A stretch of DNA of 64,000 nucleotides from Mytilus trossulus (Eukaryota; Mollusca; Bivalvia; Mytilida; Mytilidae): the NCBI RefSeq assembly GCF_036588685.1, contig NC_086384.1, positions 53,548,945 through 53,612,944 on the forward strand, written 5' to 3'. Positions 34,315 to 47,309 of this stretch are shown piece after piece. Numbering within the stretch: the first letter of the stretch is position 1; the number at the start of each line of letters is the position of its first letter. Position numbers and translations under genes: made by a program. The notes beneath the pieces are model-generated. The model made no database searches, was not told where the DNA came from, and was given only the letters and a program-made list of their open reading frames with translations.

Positions 34315-34630
34315 AGAATTAAAACCGGAAGTGAACGACCCGTATAAGCCCATGGGCCAATACAGCTTTTTTCCCGCTTTTTTCTGTATTGGCCCTGTTT
34401 TTTCCGTTTCAAAACTTTAAGACGTTACAAAACATTGCACATCATTTAACCTGTTTATTTTATGACTTTAATTTAAAAAAATATTATACAAATGTTTTAT
34501 GCATAACGATACTTCCAAAGTTAAGTAATGGCGTAAGAAAATTGAAAACCGGAAGTGAACGTCCTGTATTAGCCCTAGGGCTAATACGGCTTTTTTCCCG
34601 CTTTTTTCTGTATTGGCCCTGTTTTTTTCT
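34315..34630 (+). repeat. Direct repeat of ~90 bp, two copies 222 bp apart
   Basis: 'accggaagtgaacg', a palindromic centre ('cccatgggccaatac' or 'ccctagggctaatac'), then 'cttttttcccgcttttttct' and 'gtattggccctgttttttt' occur at 34322-34403 and 34545-34627. They share 'tgtattggc' motifs with the adjoining palindrome, so both may belong to one element. Confidence 0.75.
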
Positions 34631-34639
34631 GTATTGGCC

Positions 34640-35885
34640 CTGTTCGAAGAGCAATATTAAATCTTGATTTATATCGACAGTGGAACGTTTTTAGTATTGC
34701 ACATGCTGATTTATCCGTATAAGGGCTTATTTGCTCATATCATTTAATAAAACATAATTTGAATTTGCCAAAATGCAGTAGATCTTTATCTCACATATTC
34801 GTTTTAAAAGTTGCTAATTGCTATGAAAACTCGTGGAATCTAAGTAACGTGTGGTACTTTGCAATTGCTTACGAAACTTTAGGTATTCCTGAATATTTAT
34901 CTTTTCTGTTTTTCTGTTTTACTATATTGTACTCGTAAATAAGATATGTAACGGAAATAAAAGTAACTTCACAGAAATTATTCATTGGGCATATAATTTA
35001 AATCTTATATTTTCGGTAGACAACAAATATTCACTAGCTGTATATTAATATATGAAATTGCTTGTAAGGAAAACAATGTTTTGTTAAATAATAAAATTGA
35101 TGAAGATAATGTTGACATTTGTTGAATTTTAATAATAAACAGTTAAGTCTTGCTCAAAATTATAAATGAAGTAACAGATCAATGAGCTTTTAAACTATGT
35201 TAAATTGTAATACCGGTCGCTGGAGCAAAACAGGCGTAAATTGTGGAAGAGCATATAATGGACGAGCATATTGAAGCGTTGTTACGATTCGTATATTATC
35301 GTGCTATCATGCACCTTGACGTACAAAAATTCTTGTAATAAATGAACATGTATCCTGTATATATGAGATAAATTTTAGTTTGGGATACCAACGGGTAGGT
35401 TTAGTTAAACGATCTTAACTGGCTATTAGTCGGCATTCTCTTATGCCTTTTAATATGCTCTAGCGTTAAATCAAGTCTGTTAAGACTGTTTTGGACAAAC
35501 CTAGACCAATCATAAAAAGTAACGTTTAAAAATTTCAGATCGGGTCAAGATCCGTTTAGTGTGTCAGAATGATATTAGGAGTTACGCCCTTTTATGTGGA
35601 TGATACATTGCATTATAAATGCTAAAATAAAAAAAAAGTATATTATTTTTAATTATGAAACATAAAATCATTCGTTGATATTATTTAAAAAAAAAAAAAG
35701 GAATTGAAAATTTTAAACGTAACACTAATAAAAGAGTGACAACAACATCTTAAATGTGTATTAATGTGGTTTTTTTGGGGTTTTTTTTTTGGTTGTCTTA
35801 ATGTACTTTAATCATTCTAATCATTTTCTGTGCTATATTTTGTAATTCATTCATTTGATTGTATAGCGGCACCTTGATTGGTAAA
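34640..35885. other. AT-rich intergenic stretch
   Basis: No gene, RNA or repeat recognised. Confidence 0.4.
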
Positions 35886-35890
35886 TAAAA

Positions 35891-35930
35891 TTATCTTATC
35901 TTATCTTATCTTATCTTATCTTATCTTATA
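35891..35930 (+). repeat. (TTATC)n microsatellite
   Basis: About eight uninterrupted copies of 'ttatc'. Confidence 0.95.
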
Positions 35931-35934
35931 AATT

Positions 35935-37590
35935 TCATACGTCCAATTCACGTTTCTGGATTTTACTTCATCCGGAACGATCAATAACGCAAAATACAAA
36001 TATTTTATAAGTAAGATCATTTATATAGTTAATTTTGAATTCGTTATCCTCTTTAGGCCGCATTAGGGAACCGTGTCTCCGTTTAAACTAAGCTTCTGAA
36101 ACTGCTCTTAGTCCGTGAAGTGAGAGTAATAAAACTATAATAAAAACAGAAATGAAGGACCCCGTCAAGATCCTCATAGATTTAAACATTACATATGTAT
36201 GACATAAATTTAAGTGTAGCATTGAGTATATGTCTTAGTCTCTTAGTACATTTGTTTGTAAATGTGCTTATCCTATCTTTCATTTGAATAAAAAAACTTA
36301 TTTAATATAAATATGTATTTCTTTGTTTGTTCAGATTGCACTATTATAAATAATTCTTCTTCGTCTTCTACCTCTAAACTGTTAAATTAGCGTATTTATG
36401 CGTTAAATATACGGTCTATAAAGATTTAGTTCGATGGCGCTTGTTAATAATCTAAAGGTAATAAAATGAACGATCCATAAAATAACGTGGCAATTACAAT
36501 GGCTATTTCACAGTTATATCATACGTTCACTCGTAATGGTATCATACATGTTCCTCCGTGTGTGGTGTATAAGGTTCTAAATCATGTTTTTATAGCTTCT
36601 TTCAAACACTATTGACGACGTTGTTCAAACTACATGCACATATCACAAAACCGCAAATTAAATATAGTTAAAAAGATTATACGATTTTGAAAATGCATTT
36701 TTTTTCTATCAAAAATGTAGGGTCGTGTATGTGTTACTCTAAGTGTTTACCTAAAATGTATTGAATTGAAAAAGAATAGATTTGTTCTCAAATATTAAAC
36801 AAATGAAACATTTTCCGAAAACAAATTCCACATAATAACGTTTTGTCCTTTAATTCTTTTTTGGGGTGTCCGTTAAAATACCGAAAAAGTCCCCCTTAGT
36901 GCACATAGAACAAAAAATGCACTAAAGGACCTGATGGAATGATACAATTGGCACAAAAGACATTGCATATACAAATCAACGTTTAAAAAAAAAACAATTT
37001 CAAATTTTATAATCACATTTAGACAGTGATTTTATATTTTATCGACACGCGCCACACTCAATTGACAGTAATATATAAAAAATCATGTTCGTTCAACCTT
37101 GACCCGTTTTGAATACACTAGTATCCTGGATTTTTCTAATAAAATAGGACAGAAGCTTGTTAATGATTATGATAGCTTAAAAAAAATGTTTATCCGTATT
37201 TTTATTTATAACTATTTTTTTTGGTTTTCAAGTTCTGTAAGCTGATATACATGCACTCTTGTTAGAGTTTAAAAAAAAAATCACATTTTCCAGTCGGGGC
37301 CTTTTAGTGATCGGTCGACTATATGGAAGGGGTTTTCTCGTTATTGAAGGCCGGATTGTTGCCTATAATTGCTTACATCCACTTCAGTTTAGGAGGTTGA
37401 GCGTACACACACATGCATGCTTATCACGTCATCTTCTTTCTGGGAAAATCCCAAGTCAGTGGCCTGTAGTTCAGTGGTTGCCGTTGGTTCATGTCTGGCA
37501 TATTATTTTATTTTTGTTTTTGTAAATTGTTGTTTTTTTCTAGATAAGGCCGTTAGTTTTCGAATTTAATTGTTCAAAATTTGTTTATGT
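35935..37590. other. AT-rich stretch with a possible A1 remnant
   Basis: Around 37310-37380, 'gttattgaaggccggattgt' resembles reversed A1 ('gttgaaggccgtacggt'). Otherwise nothing recognised; a (TA)n run lies at 37600-37620. Confidence 0.35.
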
Positions 37591-37663
37591 TGGGACCTTA
37601 TATATATATATATATATATAGCCGATTATAAGGTATGGTCGCCCAATATAGCTTACATGTGTA

Positions 37664-38711
37664 TGTTCCGGACCATATGAGTATTTGGACCATACGCGTA
37701 TGGTCATGACCATATGCGTATACTCATATGGTCCGACCATACGCGTATGGTCCGACCGTACGCGTATGGTCGGACCATATGAGTATAATACTCGTTTGGT
37801 TATTAACGGGCCGGACCATATGAGTATTTGGACCATATAGGTATATTTATTTTTTCCAAATGACATTATAAACGTTTCAATAATACAAAAACTTTATCTA
37901 AAAAAACAGTGATGGTTTAAAACATGACAATTTTTTAATTTTATAATCCAAAAAACTACGTAAAAATTTAATATTGATGCCATAGTTAGTTTTCATCGCT
38001 AGTAACATTTATGCATGTAGGCTTGGATGACATTCACTTCCACACGGTATCATAGCTTTTTTGCATTTGCAAGAAATTTGTGCGCGATCTTTTTCATTTA
38101 CACATTTCGTTTGCGAGTGAAAAACAAGCCTTTTTTGCAGCTGTGTACAGTGATACCGAGGTCTTTGGCAATTCTGATGTTTACGGTGTTTTTAAGAAGC
38201 TCTAGATCTCAAGTATCGTAAAATGATTGACTGCAATACACCATCTTCACAACACAACTTAAATAAACTAATAGTATGCTACTTTCCAGTGACTTCTTAT
38301 GTAATAGTTCATTAAGAAATTTTTGGAATTTAATTTTTTAGTCGACATATTGCCATTTACTCGTAATAACAAATCGGTAATGACCATCGGTAATGACCAT
38401 CGGTATAAAATGTGTTTACTTTAAATTTGACAATTAAGTAAAATAAACAATGTGAAACTTCTTATTTTTATTTAGCTTATCTTTTTATTATAATATAATG
38501 ATACAATAACCTATATGATAGCGTCTTTTGAATGAACGGTCATACCATATGAAGAGTTTAGAAGTATTAAAAGTAAACTGTAACAGAGTGTTAATTACCC
38601 CGACCATACGCGTATGGTCCGACCATACGCGTATGGTCGGACCATATGAGTATATACCCATATGGTCATGACCATACGCGTATGGTCCAAATACTCATAT
38701 GGTCCGGAACA
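37664..38711. mobile_element. 1.05-kb element with palindromic terminal inverted repeats
   Basis: Termini of about 115 bp are near-perfect inverted repeats (start 'tgttccggaccatatgagta'). Each is a string of self-complementary motifs, chiefly 'gaccatacgcgtatggtc' and 'ggaccatatgagtat'. The flanks carry TGTA on both sides (37660-37663 and 38712-38715), a candidate 4-bp target-site duplication. The interior is AT-rich and lacks an ORF above 64 codons, so it would be non-autonomous. The superfamily is not assigned. Confidence 0.75.
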
Positions 38712-38759
38712 TGTACATCCAATTAATTTGATGGATAGTTGTATAATTGCAAATCATAT

Positions 38760-39595
38760 CACATCTCCTTAATTTTTTTTTATTGAAAATGAGCTTTGAT
38801 AAGTTGGACAAGCGATTGTACAGGAAAGGCCCAAGTGATAGTACAGTAAACTCGTAAGCGATTGTACAGTCAATTAATTTATCCGATATTGAAAAAATTA
38901 TAATTTGTGAATCTCTACTTGTGCAATGGCTTTTAAACTTTCAGACAGGTAAGACCATATAACAGAAATAGTACTTTAAAAATTTCTGGACTCAACGATG
39001 TGTATTTCAATGATTATTGACATTTTTATCGCTGTTGTGTGACAGTTCTGATCGATATATTAAAAGCTCCTCCGGTGTATATAAAGTGCGAATCCAGCTA
39101 GTTCATTTTTACTGTTATATGCGGGTATGTCTATTGTAGAATAAAGGATCACGGGAAAACTGTATTTGTTTACGTTTTGAAAATATCAAGTTAAAGGATT
39201 GTAAGTTAAGTTTTAACATATTTTCATTGTGATATGTCTTTATAATATACAAACATAGCATTAAACTTCAAATAAGTGTTATAAAAGCATCATAATATAC
39301 ATGTAGCATATCGATTATTGAAAGCGATCCATTTTAACTATAGATGCGATGAATTATCACTGTTAGTGCAGTCATTATTAATGTAGAATTTTCAAAGATG
39401 CGAGGAATTTTTATTGTAGAATTATGTAATAAACTTAGTTGATGACTTTAGGATTTATGATACATGTACTTTCAAATTGAAATACAAACTCCTCATTCAT
39501 TCTTCATCAAATATATAGCTTTTAAAACTTGTAACAAAAGCGATTCTCAAAATGTCATATTGTATTCTTCAGATTACGTTTCTTCTTGATTTTAA
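38760..39595. other. AT-rich intergenic stretch
   Basis: Nothing recognised. Confidence 0.4.
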
Positions 39596-39599
39596 ATTA

Positions 39600-39690
39600 T
39601 GTAGGGAATCACCGGTGCGTGACAGCAGTGGGCCCTCTTAGGCAGTCAGTGGGCCCCTACTTATGAAAAATTCTAGATCCGCGAATAGAA
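39600..39690 (+). repeat. Dispersed repeat family J fragment
   Basis: 'ccctcttaggcagtcagtgg' and 'gaaaaattctagatccgc' recur at 45535-45605. Confidence 0.55.
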
Positions 39691-40024
39691 TCTACCGCAG
39701 AGGTTAAACCATGCACATTTGGGTTATTGTACACGAAATGCATGCTACAATTCATTTTTGTTGATTGTAGACCCTTTGGAACTCTATGTGGGCTATTTCA
39801 GCAACTAGGCAAAAAATCCTCAAACTAGATACACGGTTAGATTCAGCATGTCAACGAATTCGAAATATTTATATTAAAGGACTTTTGTCTATAAATTTGG
39901 ACCCCCACAAAATTGAAAAAGGGACCAAAAATATAAAAAAAAATGCATGCATTGGATACATTTGTTATTGAAGGCATGACTGTAACAATAGGATGAATAT
40001 ACAAAAATATCTTATTTTGGGGTC

Positions 40025-40250
40025 TCATTGGGGGGTTCTGATCCCGGATCCCGCTTACTGTTTTGGCAGATTCCCGTATTCCGCTTATTGTTTTGTCAGA
40101 TATCCGTATCCCGCTTATACTATGCAGTTCTAATTTTTTGTAATTATCCGTGTCCCGCTAGACTTCGTTTCCCGTTTTTCACTACACAATCATTTGACTT
40201 TCACCTGTCACGCTTGCAAAAAATCGGCAAACTGACGTGACGCTTATACC
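40025..40250 (+). repeat. Internally repetitive fragment ('atcccgctta' motif)
   Basis: About four degenerate units of the type 'atcccgcttactgttttggc' / 'attccgcttattgttttgtc' / 'atcccgcttatactatgc' / 'gtcccgctagacttcg'. A 70-residue open frame over it reflects this repetition. Confidence 0.5.
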
Positions 40251-40344
40251 CAAATGCGACCCACTATTTTACTATTTTTTTTTAAAAGTAGCATGGATTT
40301 TTTGATCCCTTTTTATCCAGTCTCGTTTCGTTTTTGAGTCATAT

Positions 40345-40520
40345 ATAGATGTCGTATGTGACAATGAGACAACTCTCCATCCGAGTCACAATTTATAAAA
40401 TTAGACCCTTATACGTCAAAATACGGTCTTCAAAATGGAGTCTTGGCTCACACCGAACAGCAAGTTATAAAGGGCTCCAGTGTAAAACCTTTTAAACGGA
40501 AAAACAAAGGTGCAATCTAT
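40345..40520 (+). repeat. Dispersed repeat family A2 copy
   Basis: 'gtgacaatgagacaactctc', 'catccgagtcacaa', 'cttggctcacaccgaac' and 'gtgtaaaaccttttaaacgg' occur in the same order as at 53128 and 54838. Confidence 0.7.
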
Positions 40521-42544
40521 ATCAAGATATACGTAATTAGCGGTGAAGTGTCATGGAAATGGATAAAAAAAATAAGGATAAAGATCCCTATACGCTTTAT
40601 AAGAAACTAAATGGAATACATTTGAAATAAGTGTTATTTTCTAATGAATTTATTAGAGTGTTTTAAAACCAAACTTTCCTCCGTAAGTTAAATTTTATCA
40701 AATCTCTCTCTTACTTTATCTATTGTTTGAGCAAGTCAGCTAAATTAAAGCTTTACAGCTAATTTCCTAATGCATGTAAAGCAAAACTTTGGTTGGCTTA
40801 TTGCTTTTTTGTATAATTGTTTATACAAACTTTGTAAATAAGATTGACATTTTTAAACAATATGAATAGGCATAGTTTAACCTGTATTTTTAATATTTGA
40901 ATTAAATTGGGTGTTATCATAATGATTATCCAATAAAAATAAAGCAAGCAAATCAACTAAATTCTTGCTCTACATGCTTAAAGAAATGAGCTGTAATAGA
41001 TAAAAAAATATATATACAGTGAAAATGCACCGCATATACAATACTAATGATTCGCTCCACAGTGAAAATGAAAGAATAGTATCATTATTCGACAGTAAAC
41101 TTGACTAGCATTACGAAATCGTCATAGTGGAATTTAGTTAAATATGAAGAAACTGAATGACAAAACATATTCTACGTTATACAACTATAATAATTGTATT
41201 AAAATGAATATTTTTTACTGCAACAACATCTTATCTGTAAGTTATAAAGCACCTGCACGATCTGTTCGTGAAATGTCCTAAATATTCACCTATTTTGGTA
41301 TATATTTCACAGCTGGATGGCTTTAGGCGCGATAAAACCCCGCTCGCATCTCTTACTTTGTTTTATTAGTATTATGTATTTCTGAACATATATACATTTT
41401 AACTGATTTTCTTCATTTTCTTCAAACATTTAAAAAAGTTCGTCTGTTTATTTATCATTCTACATTAGACATTTATGTCATATCAGAGACATATAATACA
41501 AGAGATTGGCAACTCGGCGAAATCCCGTGATTTCACTCGGCCAGATTTAAATCTCGCGAGATTTCTGTGGTTAATAGAGTCTTTATCAAAGTATTAAAGG
41601 TACTCGAAGAAATGGTGAAGTTGAACATGATAATTAATTGAATAATTTTAGTTCATACGTAATTATGTATTTCAATGTCATTTTAATTTTGATTATTTGT
41701 ATTATTGAAAAAGAGACATTATTTGATATTGTATTAAAAATAAGATATTAAATAATTAATACGTAATAAATTGTATGTCTTGTATCAGAGTTAATTTTAT
41801 TTGATTGTTTCATAATGGGTTTCTATTAAATATACACCTGTCTCGGAGACACAGTGTGACATGTATATTCGGCTTGAATTTATATCCGATAATCAGGTAA
41901 ATCACAACCTGTTAAAATGAGTTTTATTTGACACCTGGTACACACGAAGTAGTTACACAACAGGTGTACACACTCCTTCCGAAAATATTATTTACAAATT
42001 ATAAAATTAAATAATGTGTAGAAAAAAACATACTTTGTTTGATAAATATCGTTTATCATGATCGACTTTGTCTTATATTTATAATTTGTATACGGATCAT
42101 TAAAAAATGATTACTTTCTGGGTTCATTATAAATTTGGCTTGTATTGGGTTAATTTTTTATGATTGTCTGTAAATTGTTTTCTAATTGTGTTTTTCGAAA
42201 TATTATGTGCTTGCATTCAGTTGTTTATATGATTGTCGGTAAATTTATGGTTTCTCCTTTTAACGGATTGTGTATTTAGTTAGGACTTACATTTAATGAT
42301 CATTTAATAGAAAATTGCAATATAAGTCTCACTTTTGACCTCGAATATAAAGGGATTAACCATATTGTAAGCGTAATGTACATGTTTCCCTTCTCTTTTT
42401 TTACTTTTAGACTAGTTAAGATCTCCTTTTAATTTTGAAACAGACATGGACATGTGTGAATAGTTAAACAACATTTTGACTTGATTGTTAATTAAAACCT
42501 TTTTTTTTTACTTTATAAAAACTGCACGAAAATGTGTCTTCCTT

Positions 42545-42660
42545 TGTTGTTGATCAGGCTTAATTGGTGCTTGCTTAACGTCCAGTGGCAAATATTTTTT
42601 TTTTGTTGTTGATCAGGTTGCTTTAATTGATGGTTGCTTAACGTCCAGTGGCAACTATTT
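42545..42660 (-). repeat. Dispersed repeat family I ends, two tandem fragments
   Basis: 'ggtgcttgcttaacgtccag' and 'tggttgcttaacgtccagtg' occur in tandem. The complement ('cactggacgttaagcaacaa') ends the larger copy at 52990-53010. Confidence 0.6.
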
Positions 42661-43899
42661 CATTTTTTTTTTACATATTGATGTCTGAGTGTATGACATT
42701 CATTTTTTTCTGTACAGTAAATGCAATATAATGTCTAACTCTCTACAAGAAACCAAATGATACAGACATCAACATTTTAAGGTGACCAAAAGGCTCTATG
42801 CAATGCGTAAAATTCATATTGCACTGTCAACTATACAAGGCCTATTTAAGAAAAAGGTTTAACACATCAAACAAGAAAACTCGCTGTCTTATTTATGAAC
42901 AAAATAATAAGAAAAGAAATCCAAATATGATATATACAGCAACACACCAGTGAGATACAGGCTCCTTACTTTGGGAAAGCACATACATAATAAAGGCATG
43001 ATAATAGATTTAACCATAATCACAAGCCGTACAATTTTATGTTCTTGTTTGTTGTTTTTTCCCCCACAGTAATCATATTAATAAAACCTATAAACCAATT
43101 AAGGTGGTGTGGCGTTTGAATAAACCAAATTACATCTGTAAAAAAAACACCTACATACATCCCAGTATTCTGAAATGAAAAGGACCAGTCAGACTGAGAA
43201 TCAGAACATGTACATGTATTTATGTATACAATATCTCTAGAATATCACTACACATTATTCCATCCTTTTTCAATAACTAAACCAAAATGTGAGAGAACAA
43301 AAACAATTCCAGGTATAAATAATATTTTTATTATCAAACATTTATTCATAATATTACTGTCAATGATAACTGAGAGTTTTATTATCATTTCCCTGCAACT
43401 GATCTGGTACAGTTCAACTATGCAAATTTCGGTATCTGTACAGCTAAGGATATATACATGTATCAGCGATGGTAACTTGTAATAAATTGCATACAGTGAA
43501 AGGGAAATGGCAAGATTTTTCATCTTTATTGTGTGTCTCATTCACTGCAAATATCTCAATTTCTTGTACAATCAGTTGCTCTGTGCCTTTAAATTTGGTG
43601 CTAGAAAAAGAAACAGCATGACAATCAAATTTAAGCGTTCATATTTTTTCATTCTCTTTCCATCTTCAGTGTGGATTGCAACTGGAACAGTTGTCTCCTC
43701 CATACTGGTACCAACAGCTGTTCATGGTCGAGGATTACTCTCTTTTTAACTCCATTTATTAATTTCTACATCTTTTCCTCTTTGGCATTCTAAATTTAAA
43801 AAAAAAAAATAGAGTTGAATAGACTATTTGTCTTACTTGTAAACTTTACTTCCTACATGTATGTCATACAACATTCTGCCGGTTTTTATTATGCTAAAT

Positions 43900-43929
43900 C
43901 AGAGACATATATTGTAGTATATGTCTCTG
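43900..43929. repeat. Perfect hairpin with the same terminal motif as the 10-kb element
   Basis: 'cagagacatata' and 'tatatgtctctg' flank a 6-nt loop. The 12-bp arm equals the first 11 bases of the 33-bp TIR, plus one. Confidence 0.8.
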
Positions 43930-44234
43930 GATAAATCTATTTTAAATTTCATTTTGTCATGTATAGACCTTTCAAGCTTGCTATAGGTACACATTTTTGA
44001 TATGTTTGTCAATTGTTAAACGTGGTACCGTGAACATACAATGTAAGTTGCTGACATCAACGTTAACTTTATTTAGTCTCTGCTTCTACATATTTTGTAG
44101 GTCTCATTAGGGTCTAGAAGGGGTTTACAAAAGCATAACGGACTGAAAGTCGCAGGACATAAAGTCACAAATTTAGTAGAACAAAAAGTCACAAGACAAA
44201 AAAATCCCAAATAATCTTTTGATAATTGTTTGTA

Positions 44235-44887
44235 TATACTAGAACACACCCGTGATATCACGGGTCCGTGACTGAATTAAAGTATACAACTATGCGCAAG
44301 CCTTATTTTAGTATTAGTATTGTCATCTGATAAAGTCATGTCGATTATAATATACACAGTTTTTCTCTGCTTTCAAGTCTTTCTGTTTGAACCCGTTGAA
44401 CTGGAACTTTGCTTTGCTGTTTTACGTCATGCCCGCTAACAAATTGAAAACTGTACCTATACGCCTTATTTTTAGTCCAGATTTTTAGTATTCGTACTGT
44501 TATCTTAGAAAGTCTTACTGATTAAAATACTACAATAGGTAACAATTTGACAATTTAGTAGTGTCAACCCTGTGGTTATGACCCGTGTATATAGCATATT
44601 AGTCCTGAATACAACGTTTGGTGGTGCGCCTGTCAGATGCGGAACGTACAGATAAGGTAATAGGTAACAGGTGAATATACTATTGGTATCGGTAGCGGAC
44701 TCGACCCGGAACTTCTTAATTATTGGCAATATTAATTACGTGGAAAACAAAAGGGCCTGGAGTGGTGTAATTTTTAATCTACACCTTTGTACTATATTAG
44801 TTATATATAAAGTTGAATTCTGTGATTCGTCGTTTTTACGTGATGACGGTTGACAAATTGGACCTCGTAATTTTAGTATTATAGATA
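44235..44887 (+). repeat. Family F element, copy 1
   Basis: Begins 'actagaacacacccgtgata' with the perfect 16-bp palindrome 'cccgtgatatcacggg' and ends 'ttttagtattatagata'. Positions 44273-44887 are repeated almost identically at 49583-50197; I count two differences. No meaningful ORF; the short frames within are shared by both copies simply because of the duplication. Confidence 0.8.
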
Positions 44888-45335
44888 CATTGTATATAAC
44901 GCATTTAAATCAGTCGTTTCCTTCTTCTTTTCAACATACGTGAAAATAATGCTAATCACTCCATATTTTTTATTTTTGGTATTTCGGAGGTATTTATTAA
45001 AAGTAATTCTTTCATGGAATTCTAAAAAAAGTCTTTCGTTTAATATTTTCTCAATAAGGAAAAATATAAGTTTTCCCAATATATCCAAATATAAAATAAC
45101 TGTTTCAATGTGTTTTAATGAAAAAACAAGGTCAGTGACTCCCATTTTTCTATATTGAAATTTAAAACTACACTGACACAGTATATTTTTCAGAAGTTTA
45201 AGAATGAATCTTCTTATATTTAGACACCCGAGCTACCTTAAAATAAGAATTTCCTAAACAAAATTGTTGATATAACATGCATTCATTTGTGAATATTAAA
45301 AATGGCACATTCATAAGCTTTATTTTCAATATTAC

Positions 45336-47308
45336 TAGAACGCACCCGCGAAATCGCGGGAATTTAAAGCGTGGTTGAAAGTATGTATACTATTTGTAGG
45401 ATGAATTTTTGTAAAAGATTTTATAACTGGAGAATTTCAGGAAAAGTAATAAAACTGCAGAGGGTTTTTCAGGGGGCCCGCCCCATCCCTTTTCTGAAAA
45501 GAAAATGGTTGATTTTATAGGGAATCATTGAAGCATGACTTGTGCGGGGCTCCCTCTTAGGCAGTCAGTGAGCCCCTTTTAAGAAAAATTCTGGATCCGC
45601 CACCGGAAAATTATGTTAAGCCCTCCCCCTTTTTTCAAAAGTCCGGTGTTTTGTTTTCTATTAAATTCCATGATTTTCGCGTTTCATGAACATACGCATA
45701 TTAAAATGTATTTACTATTAACTATCAATTCCAAGTTGCTTCTCCACGGCATACACTGCTATACATCATATAGAGAATCTCTATATATTATTGGGAGTAT
45801 AATCATAACGCGAAAATAATTCATTAATTGTCCTGTCCCCGAATAGTTATGAAAATTAGGATTAAAAGTTCAAAACCTGTAATCATTCAAACATGATATA
45901 TATATAAGTTTATACCACAAAGTTTCTCCATGAAGGTATACTATAAATAACTACGTTGTGACATAGTTAAGGACTCATTGATTACCGTCTGTAGGTTGCA
46001 ACTGGTATACACTTGTAATTGACCTTAATGACCTGTACCAAGTCTGTAATTAAGTGGCTGGTGGTGCTATAACAGAGACAAAATGCCTGACTGAAACGAA
46101 TACATTTCAACAGAGAAAAACTGACAAATATAAAAGATATATAAATTTATTACAAAAAATAAAATTATATAAGTATTGCCCTTGGGAAATCATCTCAGCT
46201 AATTTTGAAAATATTTTTTGCTAATTATGAAAATATTTTTCCGTCGAATTCCCTGAATCCTGAGCTGTTGTAAAGCGTAGTTTGCGCGAACTATTGATGC
46301 TTGCGAAACAGTGGTTGACAGGAAATTCGACGTGACTTGTCCTATCAACTGTAGTATAACTAATGAAATGTGAGTTGTAAGTTGATAGAACTTGGGGGAT
46401 AAAAAATTGTCATTTAAAAGACTGACCAGTGATAAAAAATGCAATGAATGGCATTGCATAGGTATTGCTACGTAGCTGAGATCTCCCCGTCACATGCGGA
46501 ATGAAGGCTGGCTGTCAGGGGCAGGTTGGAGGGATTATTTTTGGTAAGACAAGAACTGCTAACGAAACTGATCAAAAGAAGAAGACAGCGTTATCTATCA
46601 AAATAATTTCAATAATGATTATTTTAACGCCTATGGTCTGACCGCTATCTGACTGCTAGGCTATAAAATCTCGACGAGACACAGAAACAAAAACAATCAC
46701 CCGAAAGTCGTTATGGATCATTAAGAGAAGAACTTCTCAAACAAGCAATAAAATGCAGCTGTCGAAACAATTATAAACCAAATTATATGCTATATATTCA
46801 AATAATTTAACATCTGAAAATTACACCAAACAGTGTTAGAGTTAGATTTTCTACTGACAATTTTTTGTCCGTCCCTCAGCGGGATTCGAACTCACACCTT
46901 TGATACACTACAGCACCAATCGCTTAGCCTCATGTCCAGCGCTCTAGACCACTCGACCACATCCGCTATAAAAAATATAATATCAATAGTCGTAGTGTTA
47001 CCTTGTCACGGAAGGTGAATCTAGAGATAGACATGAGACACGTGTTTTCTAAGCGTGTATATGGATGAATCGCTGGATTAGTGGCACGTTCCTTTATTTG
47101 TAAATATGAGTTTTTAGTGGGTGTGGGTGTATATTTGTATATATCGCATTAGCTATCCTACTATGTAGGAGTGCGCCGATCTAGAACGGCGATTCAAACC
47201 TATGCATGGTACCCATAGAACACAGAGGCATGATGATTAATTTAATGCGGAAGGAAGAGAAGCGACACACAAAATGAGGTCTTTTCGTTTAATAGTATAG
47301 ATATATTG
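45336..47308 (+). repeat. Possible second, longer family F element
   Basis: The left end is 'actagaacgcacccgcgaaa' with near-palindrome 'cccgcgaaatcgcggg', and a right end like 'gtttaatagtatagatat' lies near 47290-47308. 'atatt' flanks both ends. Family J sequence lies at 45535-45605 and a tRNA-like remnant at 46868-46970. The boundaries are inferred from end motifs only. Confidence 0.35.
46868..46970 (-). pseudogene. tRNA-like (long variable arm) remnant or SINE head
   Basis: On the minus strand it starts 'gcggatgtggtcgagtggtc', has a long variable-arm-like region, and a good B box in 'gagttcgaatcccgc'. The size (~100 bp) fits a Leu/Ser-type tRNA. The 3' side ('tgagggac') does not pair with the 5' acceptor strand, so it is not a functional tRNA gene. 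Confidence 0.5.
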
Positions 47309-47309
47309 C

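Noticed and set aside
46868-46970. Functional Leu/Ser tRNA gene
   Set aside because: Acceptor stem strands do not pair; only A/B-box-like parts and the T arm are kept.
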